From: Agrostemma githago
Taxonomy: Eukaryota > Streptophyta > Magnoliopsida > Caryophyllales > Caryophyllaceae
Length of the DNA: 64,000 nucleotides
Direction: 5' to 3'
NCBI GenBank assembly: GCA_958450325.1
Contig: OY288250.1
Span: 53,272,898-53,336,897, forward strand
Shown: positions 1 through 11,989 of the stretch, piece by piece
Numbering within the stretch: the stretch's first letter is position 1
How the letters are laid out: every line of letters begins with the position of its first letter
Notes under the pieces: model-generated
What the model was told of the DNA's origin: nothing
Database searches by the model: none
Seen by the model: only the letters and a program-made list of their open reading frames with translations
Program-made: the position numbers and the translations under genes

Positions 1-39
1 ACATCTTGAACCCATAGTCTTGATGTATTTCGAAATTGC

Positions 40-130
40 AAAAAATCAATGCATGAACTACGTTTGGTTTGATTCTGCTAATCGCGGATACGTAGGCAGC
101 CCCTCAAAAGGGCACAACCACTGCAATAAC
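40..130 (+). other. conserved block just after pol, element C
   Basis: A stretch of about 80 bp (ATGAACTACGTTTGGTTTGA, then GGATACGTAGGC, then CCCCTCAAAAGGG) is nearly identical to 55170-55255 in element B and to the reverse complement of 7160-7245 in element A. It is non-coding and lies between the converging 3' ends of pol and the antisense ORF. It may act in 3' processing, termination or RNA packaging; the function is inference. Confidence 0.6.
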
Positions 131-285
131 GAAAAAGACAGGAACGGCTTCACTAATATAGTACTTATATTCCAAAAAAAAAAAACGATAAACTCGGCAA
201 TTCAAAATTACAAAATTCACGAAAAGCCACAAAAAAAAAACACACAACAAAAATTGTAATAATATCTAAATAATAATAACGGAGA

Positions 286-2092
286 CTAGTATCCGGGCAT
301 CTTGCCCTTGCCCTTGTCCTTCGGGTCTCGTGGAGGCCGAGGTCGCCGAGGTGGGGAAGAGCGTTCCCGGATGACCACGGGAACCTCCTTGGCCCGAGTC
401 CTCTTCTTCGACAGAGGATCTTCAGCTATTGTCACGGGCCCAAGTCGAGCCCGTATGTGCTCTGGCAACCTGTCCTTAGGACCAAGTCGGTCCTAGACTG
501 AAGGTCTGGCCCCTGGTCTCCTGTCCAAGTTTGTCTGGGGGCTCACTTCCCCCCAAGCACCTCTAGCGTCGGACCCCCTAGCTCGAGTCCTGGCTCCTTT
601 TCTCTGACCCAGCTTTAGACTGGCTATCGGGGCCGGAGTCTCCCCTTCAGCAAAGAAGTCCCTGTTATCCTTGATCTTCTCGCGCCGAAGCTGGTCGAAG
701 GCCTCATCAACCTTCAGAGCAGCACGAGCTTCGGCAGTCTCGGTTTTGGTCCACCTTTCATAGGAATAAGACGCCCAGGTAGAATGGAGCGACTTGGGAA
801 CGGACCAAGTAACTCGAGTATACCACCTCTGAATCCAGGTGTCGCACATAATGTCGGTCAACTGGGTAGGTGCACTCATAACTGCCTCGTTCTCCGGGAT
901 GCGCTGAGTCCACCCATACTGCCTGAGTATGCGGTCAGGATAGAGGTGAACTGTCTGGCTAAGGGACAGAATCACCTGGTAGCGTGCCTTGTCTCCGGGC
1001 GCCAAACCCGTCCAAGCATAAATAGGCCACCATGGAACCACCCATCGTATCAACGGACCACGATGGAATGTTAATTCTTCCTCCCAATATTTCTGGGTAA
1101 TAAGGCAAGATGAGTCGGTAGGCCGTCTCCTTGTCATCACCTGGTTGAACCAATATTGACTCGGGTTGAGAGGAGGCTCAATCTTCGACAACCTCTCAAA
1201 TAGCCAGAGCTGAAAAGAAGAAGCAACGCTCGTAAGGATTCCGGAACAGCCTAGGCCTTCGCCTGAGGGCACTCGATCGAGTGCCAGTGTCACTCGATCG
1301 AGTGACACCCCTAAAACGCGGCAGTAGACCCCTTCACGAGGGCACTCGATCGAGTGCAAGGGTGACTCGGTCGAGTGCCCCCTATAGCAGTATATCGCGA
1401 TCGAAAAAAAAAACGGAAAAAATCGAAAAATCAAAGGAAAAGCGATGTACCTGCAGCAGGCGGGTGCTCCCAGTGAAACGGGCTGACTCATCCCTCTTTC
1501 GGTTGTCCAAGCCCTGAATGATCTCCCCCATGATCAACCACGCGGGACTACATTCCGTCTCCATAAGGTCAGCAATAACGAGAAGGCGAACACTGCCCAT
1601 ACAAGACAGCAGGTCCATATGGCCTTCAAAGGCATACACGTGCAGCATACAGAAGGCGAACGCCCTACGGCTATGAATGGGCGAAACCCGGATGTCGTAC
1701 GGGTTCATGAACTTCTCAGCTAAAGCAAGCAGAGAAATAGTATCCCCTTCAATCATACGGGATACTTCAGCATGGGAGAGCCCCAAAAACTCCCATAACT
1801 TCCTCCTAGGATCCCGAACTGAAAAAGGGATGGCAGGATGGAGCAATGGATTCCACCCTCCTATAGCAGCAATTTCCTCAGGGAGAGGACAGATTTCGCC
1901 CCGAGGGAAGGCGAAAACATGGTAAGTGTCATCCCAGAAGGTCGGACAGGCATCAAGAAAATGACGGTCCACGTGCATTTGACGGAACGTGAACAATTGA
2001 AATATGCCTGACTGCCTTAAGGCTACCTTGCTCGCATCCCTAAAACGGTGGGCCCAGTCTTGCAGCATGTCAATCAGACGGTCAATGGCCAT
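286..2092 (-). pseudogene. antisense ORF of element C, plant-mobile-domain-like, two exons
   Basis: This gene runs antisense to gag-pol of element C. Exon 1 is 2092-1451 (214 codons) and ends in CTGCAG before a GT donor. Exon 2 starts at 1209 after a TTTTCAG acceptor and runs to the TAG at 286-288. Exon 1 holds the most conserved stretch (FAFPRGEICPLPEEIAAIGGW), which resembles the plant mobile domain found in MAIN/MAIL-type proteins and in some transposons. Exon 2 has a second conserved part (MCDTWIQRWYTR) and ends in a basic, Arg/Lys-rich tail. A TAG nonsense codon at 493-495 breaks exon 2 in frame. The first exon starts at an ATG shared in position with elements A and B. The domain assignment is from memory of the family pattern; an HMM search would settle it. 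Confidence 0.65.
1268..1380. repeat. palindrome cluster in the antisense-ORF intron (element C)
   Basis: Three to four copies of the core ACTCGATCGAGT lie in the intron (1210-1450). Position 1268-1285 is an 18-bp perfect palindrome with GGC/GCC outer arms. Position 1287-1308 is a 22-bp perfect palindrome with GTGTC/GACAC outer arms. A third copy starts near 1341, followed by a variant with a GGTC centre. A GGCAGTA motif follows the second palindrome at 1320-1326. The same cassette occurs in the LTRs of B and C. Confidence 0.8.
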
Positions 2093-3861
2093 GATAAAAT
2101 TTCTTGAAGGAGATAATTTTTTTTAAGGAGAAGAAGAAGTTTTGAGGGTGTGGACATGACATAGGTCCACCCCGACGCGGCCACGCGCGGGTTTGGGGAG
2201 GCGAATGAATCTCCATATGAGATGGTCAAATTGAAATTTAAATCGAAGTAGGAGTCGCCACCGAATTTTGTGGTTATTCGGAACCGTTCGAGCCCACTCT
2301 ATGTCGTAGTGGGCCGTATACAAAATACGGCCCATTTCCGATGTCAGAGTTTATTGGGCTCGTCCCTTTGCATATCGATACCGATGCCGACTTGAGCGGT
2401 TGATCGTATATTGAATGACTCTCGTTGCCAAAGGATTCGGACATCCGGAAATCATGGTTCTGAGTAAGGGGTGAGGGTACGTGTTGGGAAGTTCACTGAG
2501 AACACCCAACCCCGCCCGCACTTAGCGGCCTTTACTAAGATATCGTTCGTTTTTGGTGTACACGGGTTAGTTCGACGGTTGAATGATATGCAAACATTAT
2601 TTTCCTAAGCATGTGAGAAAAATAAATAAATGGGTTGCTAAGTCGTTTAATGCATATTAAACTAATAACGTCAAAGTTATTTTAGCATGTGAGTTCGTTT
2701 TAGTTTAATAAAACGATAAAAACAAATAAAAAGCTACAAACACGAGAAAACGAGTTAGTAACGGTGAATAAATCGAATAAAGATGTAAATAAATAATATG
2801 CATGATTTTGAAAAAGATTTAATGACACGTGATGGATTAACACGTGTTGACCGAAGTCAAAAAAAGTATTTTATCGAAATATATCGCGAAAGTCGCATTT
2901 TAATGTAAGGTTCGAAAAGAATTAAAAAATAGAAAAGCGAAGAAACGAAAAAAAAGGACCCGACGAACCAGGCAGCTGCGCGAGTCGCCTGACAGGCGCG
3001 CGACTCGCGTGGCAGCCTGTTCGGGTTTTTTCGTTTGTTCAAAAATCGTTAATTTTTATAAATCGCGTACAAATATGGATTAATTTATACCCGATTCATA
3101 TTTTCGATATTCGTCGTATTCGATATTCGATTATGAAATCGATATCGAATAGTTAGAATGCTTTTAGAAAAGGTTTTGAAAAAAACTCATTTTGAACGAC
3201 AAGTAAAAAAAAAGAATTTTGAACGAAAAAGATGTTAATTCTCTCCGCGTTTAAAATCATCGAATTTTGTTTAAAAAGATGTAATGATTTTTGTTAGCAT
3301 CAACAAGAATCAATTTTATTTAGTTCTTGTGGATACGATATTCGATTAGAGAATCGGTATCGTATTTTAAGAACGTTATATGAAATATAGTTTTATAGTA
3401 TCGATTATTAGAAATAAATAAAAATATGCGACGAACGACCCATATTAATAATATGATACGACCGACGACCCGTAAAAATAAAGTGACGGACAAAAAAAAA
3501 TGAAAAAGACGTGAGAGAGGGAGAGAGGAAGGAAAAGAGTTGGGTTTGATTTACACCCTCAACCTACATGCTTTATCCTCTCGATATACGGCTCGTCGGA
3601 CGGTGGCTTAGGCATGGGAGCGTCGAGATGATGCGGGTGAGTTAAGGTGGTGCGGATTTTTGGACGGGGGACGAGATGGGTTCGGCCGGTTGGATGGGTC
3701 GGTTTCGTCGGTATTTCGGGATGGTATTTCGGTATTCCTTCGGATGTATGTCGAGGCTATTTTTTGCTAGATATCGGGTATGGGTGTGACTAATAATTGT
3801 TGTGTATTGATTGATATTCCTGTGTGTAATGAATGTCTCTTTTGTGTTGAATATGAGGTCC

Positions 3862-3869
3862 TATTTATA
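3862..3869 (-). promoter_or_regulatory. TATA box of element A 3' LTR
   Basis: The minus strand reads TATAAATA inside the short palindrome CCTATAAATAGG. The copy in the 5' LTR is at 26964-26971. The GCCGAGTATTCGGC repeats lie about 115 bp upstream. Confidence 0.6.
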
Positions 3870-3978
3870 GGCGCAGAGGTTTAGGTGAGGTGTCTTGCTT
3901 GGATAACAAGAAACACCGGTTTGGATAAGAAACACGAGAGTTCGAAAGGGAACGAAAGTCTCGTTTCTTGGTGGGGAA

Positions 3979-4053
3979 GCCAAGTATTCGGCTGGTCGGG
4001 GAGTGTTGGCCGAGTATTCGGCTGTCTTGGCCGAGTATTTGGAGCTCGGTCGG
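3979..4053. repeat. GCCGAGTATTCGGC palindrome array in LTR A
   Basis: Three copies of a near-palindrome with 5-bp arms around GTAT lie upstream of the LTR TATA box. The outer two are imperfect (CAAGTATTCGG and CGAGTATTTGG). The same array is at 27081-27153 in the 5' LTR. Confidence 0.65.
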
Positions 4054-4478
4054 TGTCTGATTCGGTTTCCGGATAGAAGTCCTACTTGAGATTGAATTCT
4101 ATCTTTAAACGGATTTGTTTAATATTATTTGAAAGCTGATTTTTGTGGTGTTTGAGTCCGAATCAGCCGTGTAGTGTCACGGCTGACTCGTGTGTCTCGA
4201 GGATATTTTTCGATCGGGTTTTTACTCGGTCGTAAAAAGACGGTTTTATCCCTGGTGCCGGAATCGACCCAAATTAGTCTCATTTGACTCGAAACGACCC
4301 ACTGGGCCTGGATTTGAGGTTGGTTTTGTAAGATGCGTAATCCGTAATAAGCCTAAACCAAATGTCCATGATTTCGAGCCCATATCCGAGTCATTAAAGC
4401 ATGTTTGCGTCCTATCATCATCGGTTGTTTGGCGGGACCTACTATAGACACCTGGCGGTCAAAATGTGGGTGTCTACA

Positions 4479-4496
4479 GAGCCCCCACTCTGACTG
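4479..4496 (-). other. polypurine tract of element A
   Basis: In element orientation CAGTCAGAGTGGGGGCTC directly precedes the 3' LTR start TGTAGACACC. Elements B (58014-58031) and C (28152-28169) have the same sequence at the same place. It would prime plus-strand DNA synthesis. Confidence 0.75.
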
Positions 4497-4649
4497 AGGC
4501 TTGGACAAGGCGAAAGTTAGAGTAGCTACCAGGCCAATCGAGGATTAAGACCTGGCAGACTTCCGATCGGGTCGTTTAGAGTCCATTAGACTTGCGTTGG
4601 TGGGGCTCGCCAGCCATAAGATAGAAATCATACCTGGGTAGATGTCAAT

Positions 4650-4832
4650 AATGGCGCGGGGACTTCTACTAAAAAGTCTTGGGTGTGTCTGTTTACAGAC
4701 ACATCCATCTTGGAATGGCGCGGGAGCTTCATTGGAAGCTATGGGTATACCGCTTACTGATAATCCCACTCGGAATAGCGCGGGAGCCTCTATTAGAAGC
4801 TGGGGATGTACCGCTTACTGATACATCCGATT
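4650..4832. repeat. tandem hairpin repeats in the 3' untranslated region of A
   Basis: Three units of about 60 bp (4650-4713, 4714-4772, 4773-4832) each begin AATGGCGCGGG or AATAGCGCGGG. Each can form two hairpins. The first has arms GACTT/AAGTC in unit 1 and AGCTTC/GAAGCT in unit 2. The second has arms TGTGTCTGT/ACAGACACA in unit 1 and GGATGTA/TACATCC in unit 3. Unit 2 is imperfect at the second hairpin. The rest of 4497-5190 shows no gene. Confidence 0.7.
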
Positions 4833-5198
4833 CTTCAGTAAAAAAAGTTGCTTGAATTTTCACTGGAAATTTTCTTTTGAGAATTCTCCGGGAGTCTTGG
4901 GATACCTGTCTGTTTTGCATGCAACATTCAGATAAAACATTGACTCACGCTGGGGAAGAAAATGATTTTTGATTGATTTTTGGAAAATAGATTTTTTTCG
5001 AATTTTTCGAATTTTTTTTTTTTGAAAATGGCGGAAATTTTGAAAAATTTGGGAAGGAAAAGGAATGCTTGGGATGACTTGATTCCTGATCAGATTCTGA
5101 CATGGATTCCTAAAATCTCCTGGTTAGGCCTGTATGCCTAGGTGAAGTAGGGAACATTGTAAAAATCCCTATTCCAGGGGTGACTATGAGAGGAGATT

Positions 5199-5217
5199 TC
5201 TCTATTATAAATAGAGA
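5199..5217 (+). promoter_or_regulatory. TATA box of the antisense ORF in A, inside an inverted repeat
   Basis: The arms TCTCTAT and ATAGAGA flank a TATAA loop; TATAAATAG spans 5206-5214. The antisense ATG follows at 5315, about 109 bp downstream. Elements B and C have the same arrangement with different arm sequences. Confidence 0.65.
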
Positions 5218-5314
5218 GTTCTTGCCTTTAATCTTCTCATATTCCAACCCAAAATATTTCCTTCTTATCTTAAAATCCCTTTAGGCTTCTTAAGATAAAA
5301 CAAAACTTTCTGCT

Positions 5315-7038
5315 ATGGGTATCGAACATCTGACCGCGATGCTTCACGCGTGGGCCCAGGATTTTCGAGATGGAGATAAGGTTCAGCTTACTTAGATGGG
5401 AATTGTGCTTTGTTCCCGCTCCTGCGGCTTAAGGTGGATGCACATTTCTTGGATGCTTGTTTAACTTTTTGGGATACTACCCACCATGTTTTCGCCTTTC
5501 CCCGGGGAGAAATATGTCCCCTTCCCGAAGAAATTGCTGCTGTAGGGGGTTGGTGCCCAAATGCTCATCCTGCTATTCCTCCTTTTTATCCTGATCCAAG
5601 GAGGAGACTGAGGGACTTTCTTAGGTTGTCTCATGCTGAGACTTCTCGTATGGTGAAGGGATGTTCTGTTTCCCTATTTGACTTAGCTGATAAATTCATG
5701 GATCCAAATGGTCCCAGAATTTCTTCTATCCATAGGCGTAGGGCCTTTGCCTTCTGTATGTTGCACCGATATGCCTTCGAAGGTCGGATGGATGCTGACT
5801 CATGTTTAGGCGAAATCAGGCTAATTAGCATAGTGGATCAAATGGAGGCAGGTTATAGCCCAGCCTGGCTGATAACTGGGGAGATTATCATGGGCCTTGA
5901 TGCGAGGAGACTTGATCCACATCGGTAATTAACGGGCAGCATTCGTCTTTTGCAGGTATTTGACCTTCTTCTTTTTTTCGAAAAAATTAAATTATTTACG
6001 AAATTTTTTTTATTTTCCGAAAATTTTGATTTTTTTTGAATTTCCGAAATTTTTGAATTTTCCGAAAAAAAAATTTTAAATTTTTTTTTTCGAATTTTTT
6101 TTTTTTTGGAATTTTTTTCAGAAGTTTTTTGACTTTTCGAAAATTTTGCAGATTTGGTTATCCGATCGTCTGTCGATCATAGAGCACCTGGTGAGCATAT
6201 CCAGATATCGAAGCTGTCAAATTGGCTCGCGGTCCCGACGAATTAGCTCGAGTCATCACATAAATCTGAAGTATTGGGATGAAGAGCTAAAATTCCATGG
6301 CGGACCCTTGATTAGGTGGAACGTGATCTGGTGGTTCCTCTCGAAGATGACGGGCCTAGCTAAAAGAGATAAAGCCCGTTACCTGGTGATCTTGTCCTTG
6401 GACTGGACCGTCCATGTTTACCCAGATCGTCTTCTAAGGCAGTTCGGTTCGTTCCAACAGATCCCCGAAACTGAAGCAATTATTAGCGTTTCGCTCCAAT
6501 TGACGGACGCTATGTGTGATACGTGGTTACAACGCTGGTTTACCCGTGTCATGTGGACTATACCTCGCCCTTGTCAGACCGCTTGGGTTTCTGAATCATA
6601 TCTCAAGTGGGCTTCTGAAGAATCTAAAGAGGCCCGTGAAGCTTTAAAGACCAATGAGGCTTTTGACTTAGCTCGTAGAGAATCAGCAAAAGACAACAGA
6701 TGGTTTTTTGATGAAGAGGAAGTTCCAACTACCCTTGTCGGGCCGAAATCGGGTTCTAAGTCAAAAACTAAGATTCGAGCTAAAGAGACCGGTGCTAGCG
6801 ACTTGGAGAGAAGACTTGGGACGAAACTGGCGGCCCGGGATAGGCTAGGTCCGCGTGAGCGACTAACCGAGAGAGTGCGAGCTCGGCTAGGACCGACCGA
6901 GGTGACCAGGGAATCAGGTTCGAAGAAACGAGCCCGGGTTAAGGAGATTCCTTTGGTGATTCGGGAACGTTCACCTCTGCGTCGACGCCGGTGGACCGAG
7001 AAAGAGACTAAGGACAAGGGAAAGGGAAAATGCCTTAG
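5315..7038 (+). pseudogene. antisense ORF of element A, plant-mobile-domain-like, degraded
   Basis: This is the counterpart of the antisense genes in B and C, on the + strand because A is inverted. Exon 1 runs from the ATG at 5315 to 5955 before a GT donor. It has an in-frame TAG near 5393 and a one-base frameshift just after, so it is 641 rather than 642 bases long. Exon 2 begins at 6152 after TTTTGCAG. It keeps the conserved MCDTWLQRWFTR and the basic tail, but a missing A in an A-run near 7028 shifts the frame past the expected TAG at 7036 and adds residues up to 7063. The intron (5956-6151) is strongly T-rich and lacks the palindromes seen in the B and C introns. Confidence 0.65.
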
Positions 7039-7159
7039 ATTTTTTTTATTATTTAGATATTAGTACTATTTGTGTGTTTTTTTTTGGATTTTTTTGTAAT
7101 TGGATTTTTTTGAAATAAATAAAGGAAGTTTATTAGAAACCGTTCCTGTTTTTTTTCGA

Positions 7160-7245
7160 TTGCAGTGGTTGTGCCCTTTTGAGGGGCTGCCTACATATCC
7201 ACAGATAGCGGAATCAAACCAAACGTAGTTCAGACTTTAATTGCA
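7160..7245 (-). other. conserved block just after pol, element A
   Basis: This is the reverse complement of the blocks at 40-130 (C) and 55170-55255 (B). A small stem differs compatibly: CCGC/GTGG here against CTGC/GCGG in B and C, with pairing kept if G-U pairs are allowed. It separates the converging ends of pol and the antisense ORF. Confidence 0.55.
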
Positions 7246-10200
7246 ATTTCGAAATACATCAAGACTATTGGTTCAAGATGTTTATAACAGTAGAATAAGT
7301 AATTCTAACTTTTGACTCGTCTTTAAGAGTTTATTTTTGAAAAGATGTTTTTTTTTATAAAATTTTTCAAATGACATTGAGAGAAACGGGTTCAAGGGTA
7401 ATAACGTTTCAGCTGGTCCAGGTTAGTTGGGTTGACAAACTCATTCCCGTCCAGATCTGTTAACATTACCGCTCCGCCTGATAAAATCTTCTTTACCAAA
7501 TATGGCCCGGCCCAGTTAGGTTTGAATTTTCCCCTTGGGTCTACTGGTAATAAAACCCGTACAGATTTGAGAACTAAGTCTCCTTCTTTAATATTCCTGG
7601 GCCTTACCCTCTTGTTGAAGGCCCGTTGGATCCTTTTTTGATAAATATGTATATTATTGAGGGCACGAGATCTTCGTTCGTCTAAAAGTACTAGCGAGTC
7701 ATATCGTGCTCGAACCCAATCGGCTTCGAGTACTTGACTTTCGAGTAGGATTCTGAGTGACGGTACCTCTAACTCAACAGGTTGGACCGCTTCCATCCCG
7801 TATGTAAGGTAATACGGTGTTGCCCCGGTCGCAGTACGAATCGAGGTTCGATATCCCCAAAGGGCAGATGGTATCTTATCGGGCAAATCCCGATAATTGT
7901 CAGCCATCTTTTTGAGTATGGTGACGATAGTTTTGTTTGCTGCTTCTACCGCTCCATTGGTTTGGGGTCGGTAAGGTGAAGACGTATGCCTTTGGATCTT
8001 GTACTTGGCTAACAAGGCTGCCGTTTCGGCTTGAAAGTGGGTCCCGTGGTCACTGATGAATTCATGAGGGATCCCATACCGGCATATTATCTTATTTTGG
8101 ATAAATTTGGCTACATGGCTGGCGTTGAGAATACGGTAGGATTCTGCTTCGACCCATTTGGTGAAATAGTCGATTGCTACCAAAATGAAGCAGTGTCCTC
8201 CGGTTCCCGAGGGGTTTATCTTTCAAATTATATCGATTCCCCACGTTGAAAACGGCCAGGGTGACGTCATGGTATACAGCAGGGATGGTGGCATATGCTG
8301 TACATTAGCGAAAATCTGACAATTATGGCAATGTCTGACGTAAAGCTGACAATCGGTTTCCATGCTGTTCCAGTAATATCCGAGTCTCATGATCTTTCGG
8401 ACTAGCATCTGGGCGTTCATGTGAGGACCACACTCGCCGTCATGTACTTCGGCCGTGACCTTCTTGGCGTTACCCTTATCGACACATAAAAGGAGAGCCC
8501 CCTGCGGTGTCTTTTTGTAAAGCTGTCCGTCATCGGTTCGGACGAACTGGGTCGCTAGCCTACGCAAGGCCTTTTTGGCTCGATTGTCGGACCCGGGTGG
8601 ATACTCCCCGGTTGTTAAGTATAACTGGATCGCCTTGTACCATGGCTCGGGATCGGGAATATCGATATCCTCGATGTCGTGGATATATGCTGGCTCGGAT
8701 CGTCTTTCGACACAGATCGGCATGCTGGTCATATGATCGGGAATATTTAGTAAAGATGCCAGTTTTGAAAGTGCATCCGTGAATTGATTTTCTTCCCGAG
8801 GCAGATATATATACTCTACCTTTTGGAATTGTTTCTCGAGATCCCTTACTCGTGCCTGGTAGGCCACGAGGTTTGCATTTCGGGTTTTCCATTTTTGAAG
8901 CGCTTGGTTAATGACCAGAGATGAGTCGCCGCGTACTCCGAGGTTTGTGACCCCTAAATCGGCGGCGGCTTGTAGCCCGTGGATACATGCTTCATACTCA
9001 GCAGCGTTATTGGTGACGTCAAAGTCCAATTTGATAGACACGGGAGTATGTTCCCCTCTTGGCGAGATTAGGAGGATCCCGACTCCAAATCCTCGGAAGT
9101 TGGATGCCCCGTCAAAGTATAAGTCCCACGTTTCGGTGTCAGTATGGAAAATATCTTCATCCGGGAAGGACCAAGTGTCGGTGTGTCCTTCTTCGGCTAC
9201 GGGACTGTCGGCGAGAAATTCGGCTACTATTCGGCCTTTGATGGCTTTCAATGGTACGAAGTTTAGATCGAATTCTGCCAACATCAGGGTCCATCTTGAT
9301 ATTCTGCCGTTGAGAATGGGCTTTTCGAAAAGATACTTGATCGGATCCATTTTTGACAGTACTTGTACCTCGGAGCTGAGCATGTAATGTCGGAGCTTTT
9401 TAGTGGCCCAGACCAAAGCTAAACACGTCTTTTCGAGCATGGTGTACTTACACTCGTACTCTAGAAACTTCTTGCTGATGTAGTATATAGCTCGTTCTTC
9501 GGAGTTGACCGTTTGAGCTAGCATAGCCCCCATGGCTGTCTCTGTCGTGGTTAGGTACATCGACAAAGGCAAACCGGGTTGAGGTGGCATCAGGACCGGC
9601 GGTGAAGACAAGATTTCTTTGATTCTGTCAAAGGCTGCTTGACACTTGTCGTCCCATAGTAACCGTTCCCCTATTTTCAGTTTTTTGAAGATCAGTTCAC
9701 ATACCATAGTTAGCTTTGAAATGAACCTACTGATGTATTGGACTTTTCCGAGAAACCCTCTTATTTCCTTCTCGGTCTTAGGGGGTTGCATCTCGGTGAT
9801 GGCCTTAATCTTGGCTGGATCGACTTCGATACCGCGTTGGCTGACGATGTGACCCAGTAATTTGCCAGAGGTTACCCCGAAACTGCATTTCTGAGGGTTT
9901 AGTCTCATGTTGTATTTGCGTAATCGGGTGAAAAATCTTCTCAGGGCGGTGATGTGACCGCCCCTGTCCTTGGATTTGACGATCATATCGTCTACGTAAA
10001 CTTCCACTTCCTTATGCATCATGTCATGTAATAAAGTTGTGGCGGTTCGTTGATAGGTGGCCCCGGCATTGATGAGACCAAATGGCATAACCATATAGCA
10101 ATAAGTACCCCAAGGTGTAATGAAGGTGGTCTTATCCATATCTTCCTCTGTCATTTTTATTTGATTGTACCCGGCATACCCGTCCATGAATGATAGAAGG

Positions 10201-11989
10201 GCATGGTCAGCTGTGTTATCCACCAGTATATCGATGTGTGGTAATGGGATATCGTCTTTCGGGCTCGCCTTGTTAAGATCCCGAACGTCCACGCAGACAC
10301 GTACTTTACCGTCTTTTTTAGGGACCGGCACGATGTTTGCAACCCAATCTGGATACTCGGAGACTCGTATGAACCCATCCTTGAATTGTTTGTCGACTTC
10401 CTCCTTGACCTTGAGGGACCATTCGGGCCTCATGCGTCGGAGTTTCTGTTTAACCGGCTTGAACCCTTCCTTGATCAGTATATGGTGCTCGGCTATTTCG
10501 CGGTCTATCCCCGGCATGTCCTTGTAGGACCATGCGAAGACGTCTTTGAATTCTTGAAGGAGATCGATGAATTGTTGTTTCTCCCTGGGATCTAGAGATG
10601 GCCTATCTTAAGCATCTGAGGCTCTAAGGTTGTTCCCACGTTGATGGATTCCGTTTCTTCGATTACCGAATTGCGGGATTCCCTTTGCTCTAGTTGCTCG
10701 ATCAGATGTGGAGGCAAGGATACCTGTTCGTTGGGTTTCTCAATGTCATTGCACAGAATATTTTGAAAATTTAGGGAATTTTGAAAATGAGACAAGTCGT
10801 AAGCAAAACGGTTGTTATTATTCATAAATTGAGAGAAAAGCTCAAAAAGAGCTGCCATCTGATCGCTAGTCAGTGGCGGGATAGGTAAGGTGCCCGGGAC
10901 AGACCCCGAAGCACCAGGAAAAGCTAAAGGGAGCGGGGGAGCTACAGGACTGACCCTAGCACGGGACTCACTAGACTCAATCTCAGACTCTGACTCAGAC
11001 TCAGACTCAGATTCTGGCATTTCTCCTTCCCCTGTGATCAGCTTGAAGGTCCTTCCTTGACTGTCAGTCCACTTGACAGTCTTTCTCCAGGCTCTCTTAC
11101 CTGTCCCGGATCCGACATCCGAGATCAGCTTGGATGGATCGAAAGTGCGGCTGCGGAGAATGAGGCTAACTAACTCCTCCTTCCGGCGTTGGGGTCGCGA
11201 GTTCCTCCCCAAAAAGTAGCCCCAGTGCGGGCTCAGCATTTTTAGCATCTTCGGACTGGACGAGGGCGAAGATGTCGTCGGGTATGTAGTGGCAGACCTG
11301 GGCCAAGTGGGTCCCAGGGCGTGCGGTTTGGGGCCGATATAGGCCCGTTTGGACGGACTTGAACACCGGCGTGACGAAGACGACTTTACCGGTTCCGGTT
11401 TGGCCCATGTTTTCCGGGGTCAGGGTGTAGCCCAGACCGGTTTGAATCCTCCCGTTTTCGAGGACTTCGAGGATTTTTCCTGCGGGTAGATCGGGCCTTG
11501 ATGTAACTCCCGGTAGAAAGCCCAGATTCTGTAACATCCGGTCCATGCTAACCGTAAAGTAGGGTCGGAAAAGATATTCTTCTTCGATGGCCCCTATGAA
11601 GTCGAACCCCCAAAGATCGGTGCGGCCCGAGGTGTTGCAGTTAGCCACGATCATAGGTGTGGCTTCTAGAGTGATGACGGTATCGTGCAAAGGTAGCTTG
11701 ACCTTCCGGTGCAGGGTGGAGGACACAGCCCTGGTCGCGTGGATCCAGGGTCTTCCTAGAAGAAGGTTAAAGGAAGAGGTTACGTCGATCACTTGAAATT
11801 CTAGCTCCTTCTCTATTGGGCCCGTTATGATAGTGAGCTTAACGGCCCCGGCTACTAACTTTGGGCTTCCATTGAAAGCGTGAATGGTTTGAGCTGTAGG
11901 AATGTAGTCGGCCTCGGTGATACCGAGGGCTTTGGCGGTCCTCAAAGGGAGGACGTTGACTGCGGACCCGTCGTCGATAAGGGTCATGG

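Larger units (their letters stand above)
2149..4478 (-). repeat. 3' LTR of element A
   Basis: This 2330-bp repeat is nearly identical to 25248-27580. In element orientation it begins TGTAGACACC and ends GTCCACA. The TATA box is on the minus strand at 3862-3869 (TATAAATA), within CCTATAAATAGG. Upstream of it, at 3979-4053, lie three near-palindromic copies of GCCGAGTATTCGGC. The last few hundred bases (U5, left side) share blocks with the LTRs of B and C, whereas U3 does not. A GC-rich inverted repeat (GCGAGTCGC and GCGACTCGC) lies near 2978-3012. Confidence 0.93.

Noticed and set aside
2123..2335. Small open frame starting MGRILYTAHYDIEWARTV (also at 25219-25434)
   Set aside because: It lies within the U5 end of LTR A and is duplicated because the LTR is. 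No relation to a protein family is seen.
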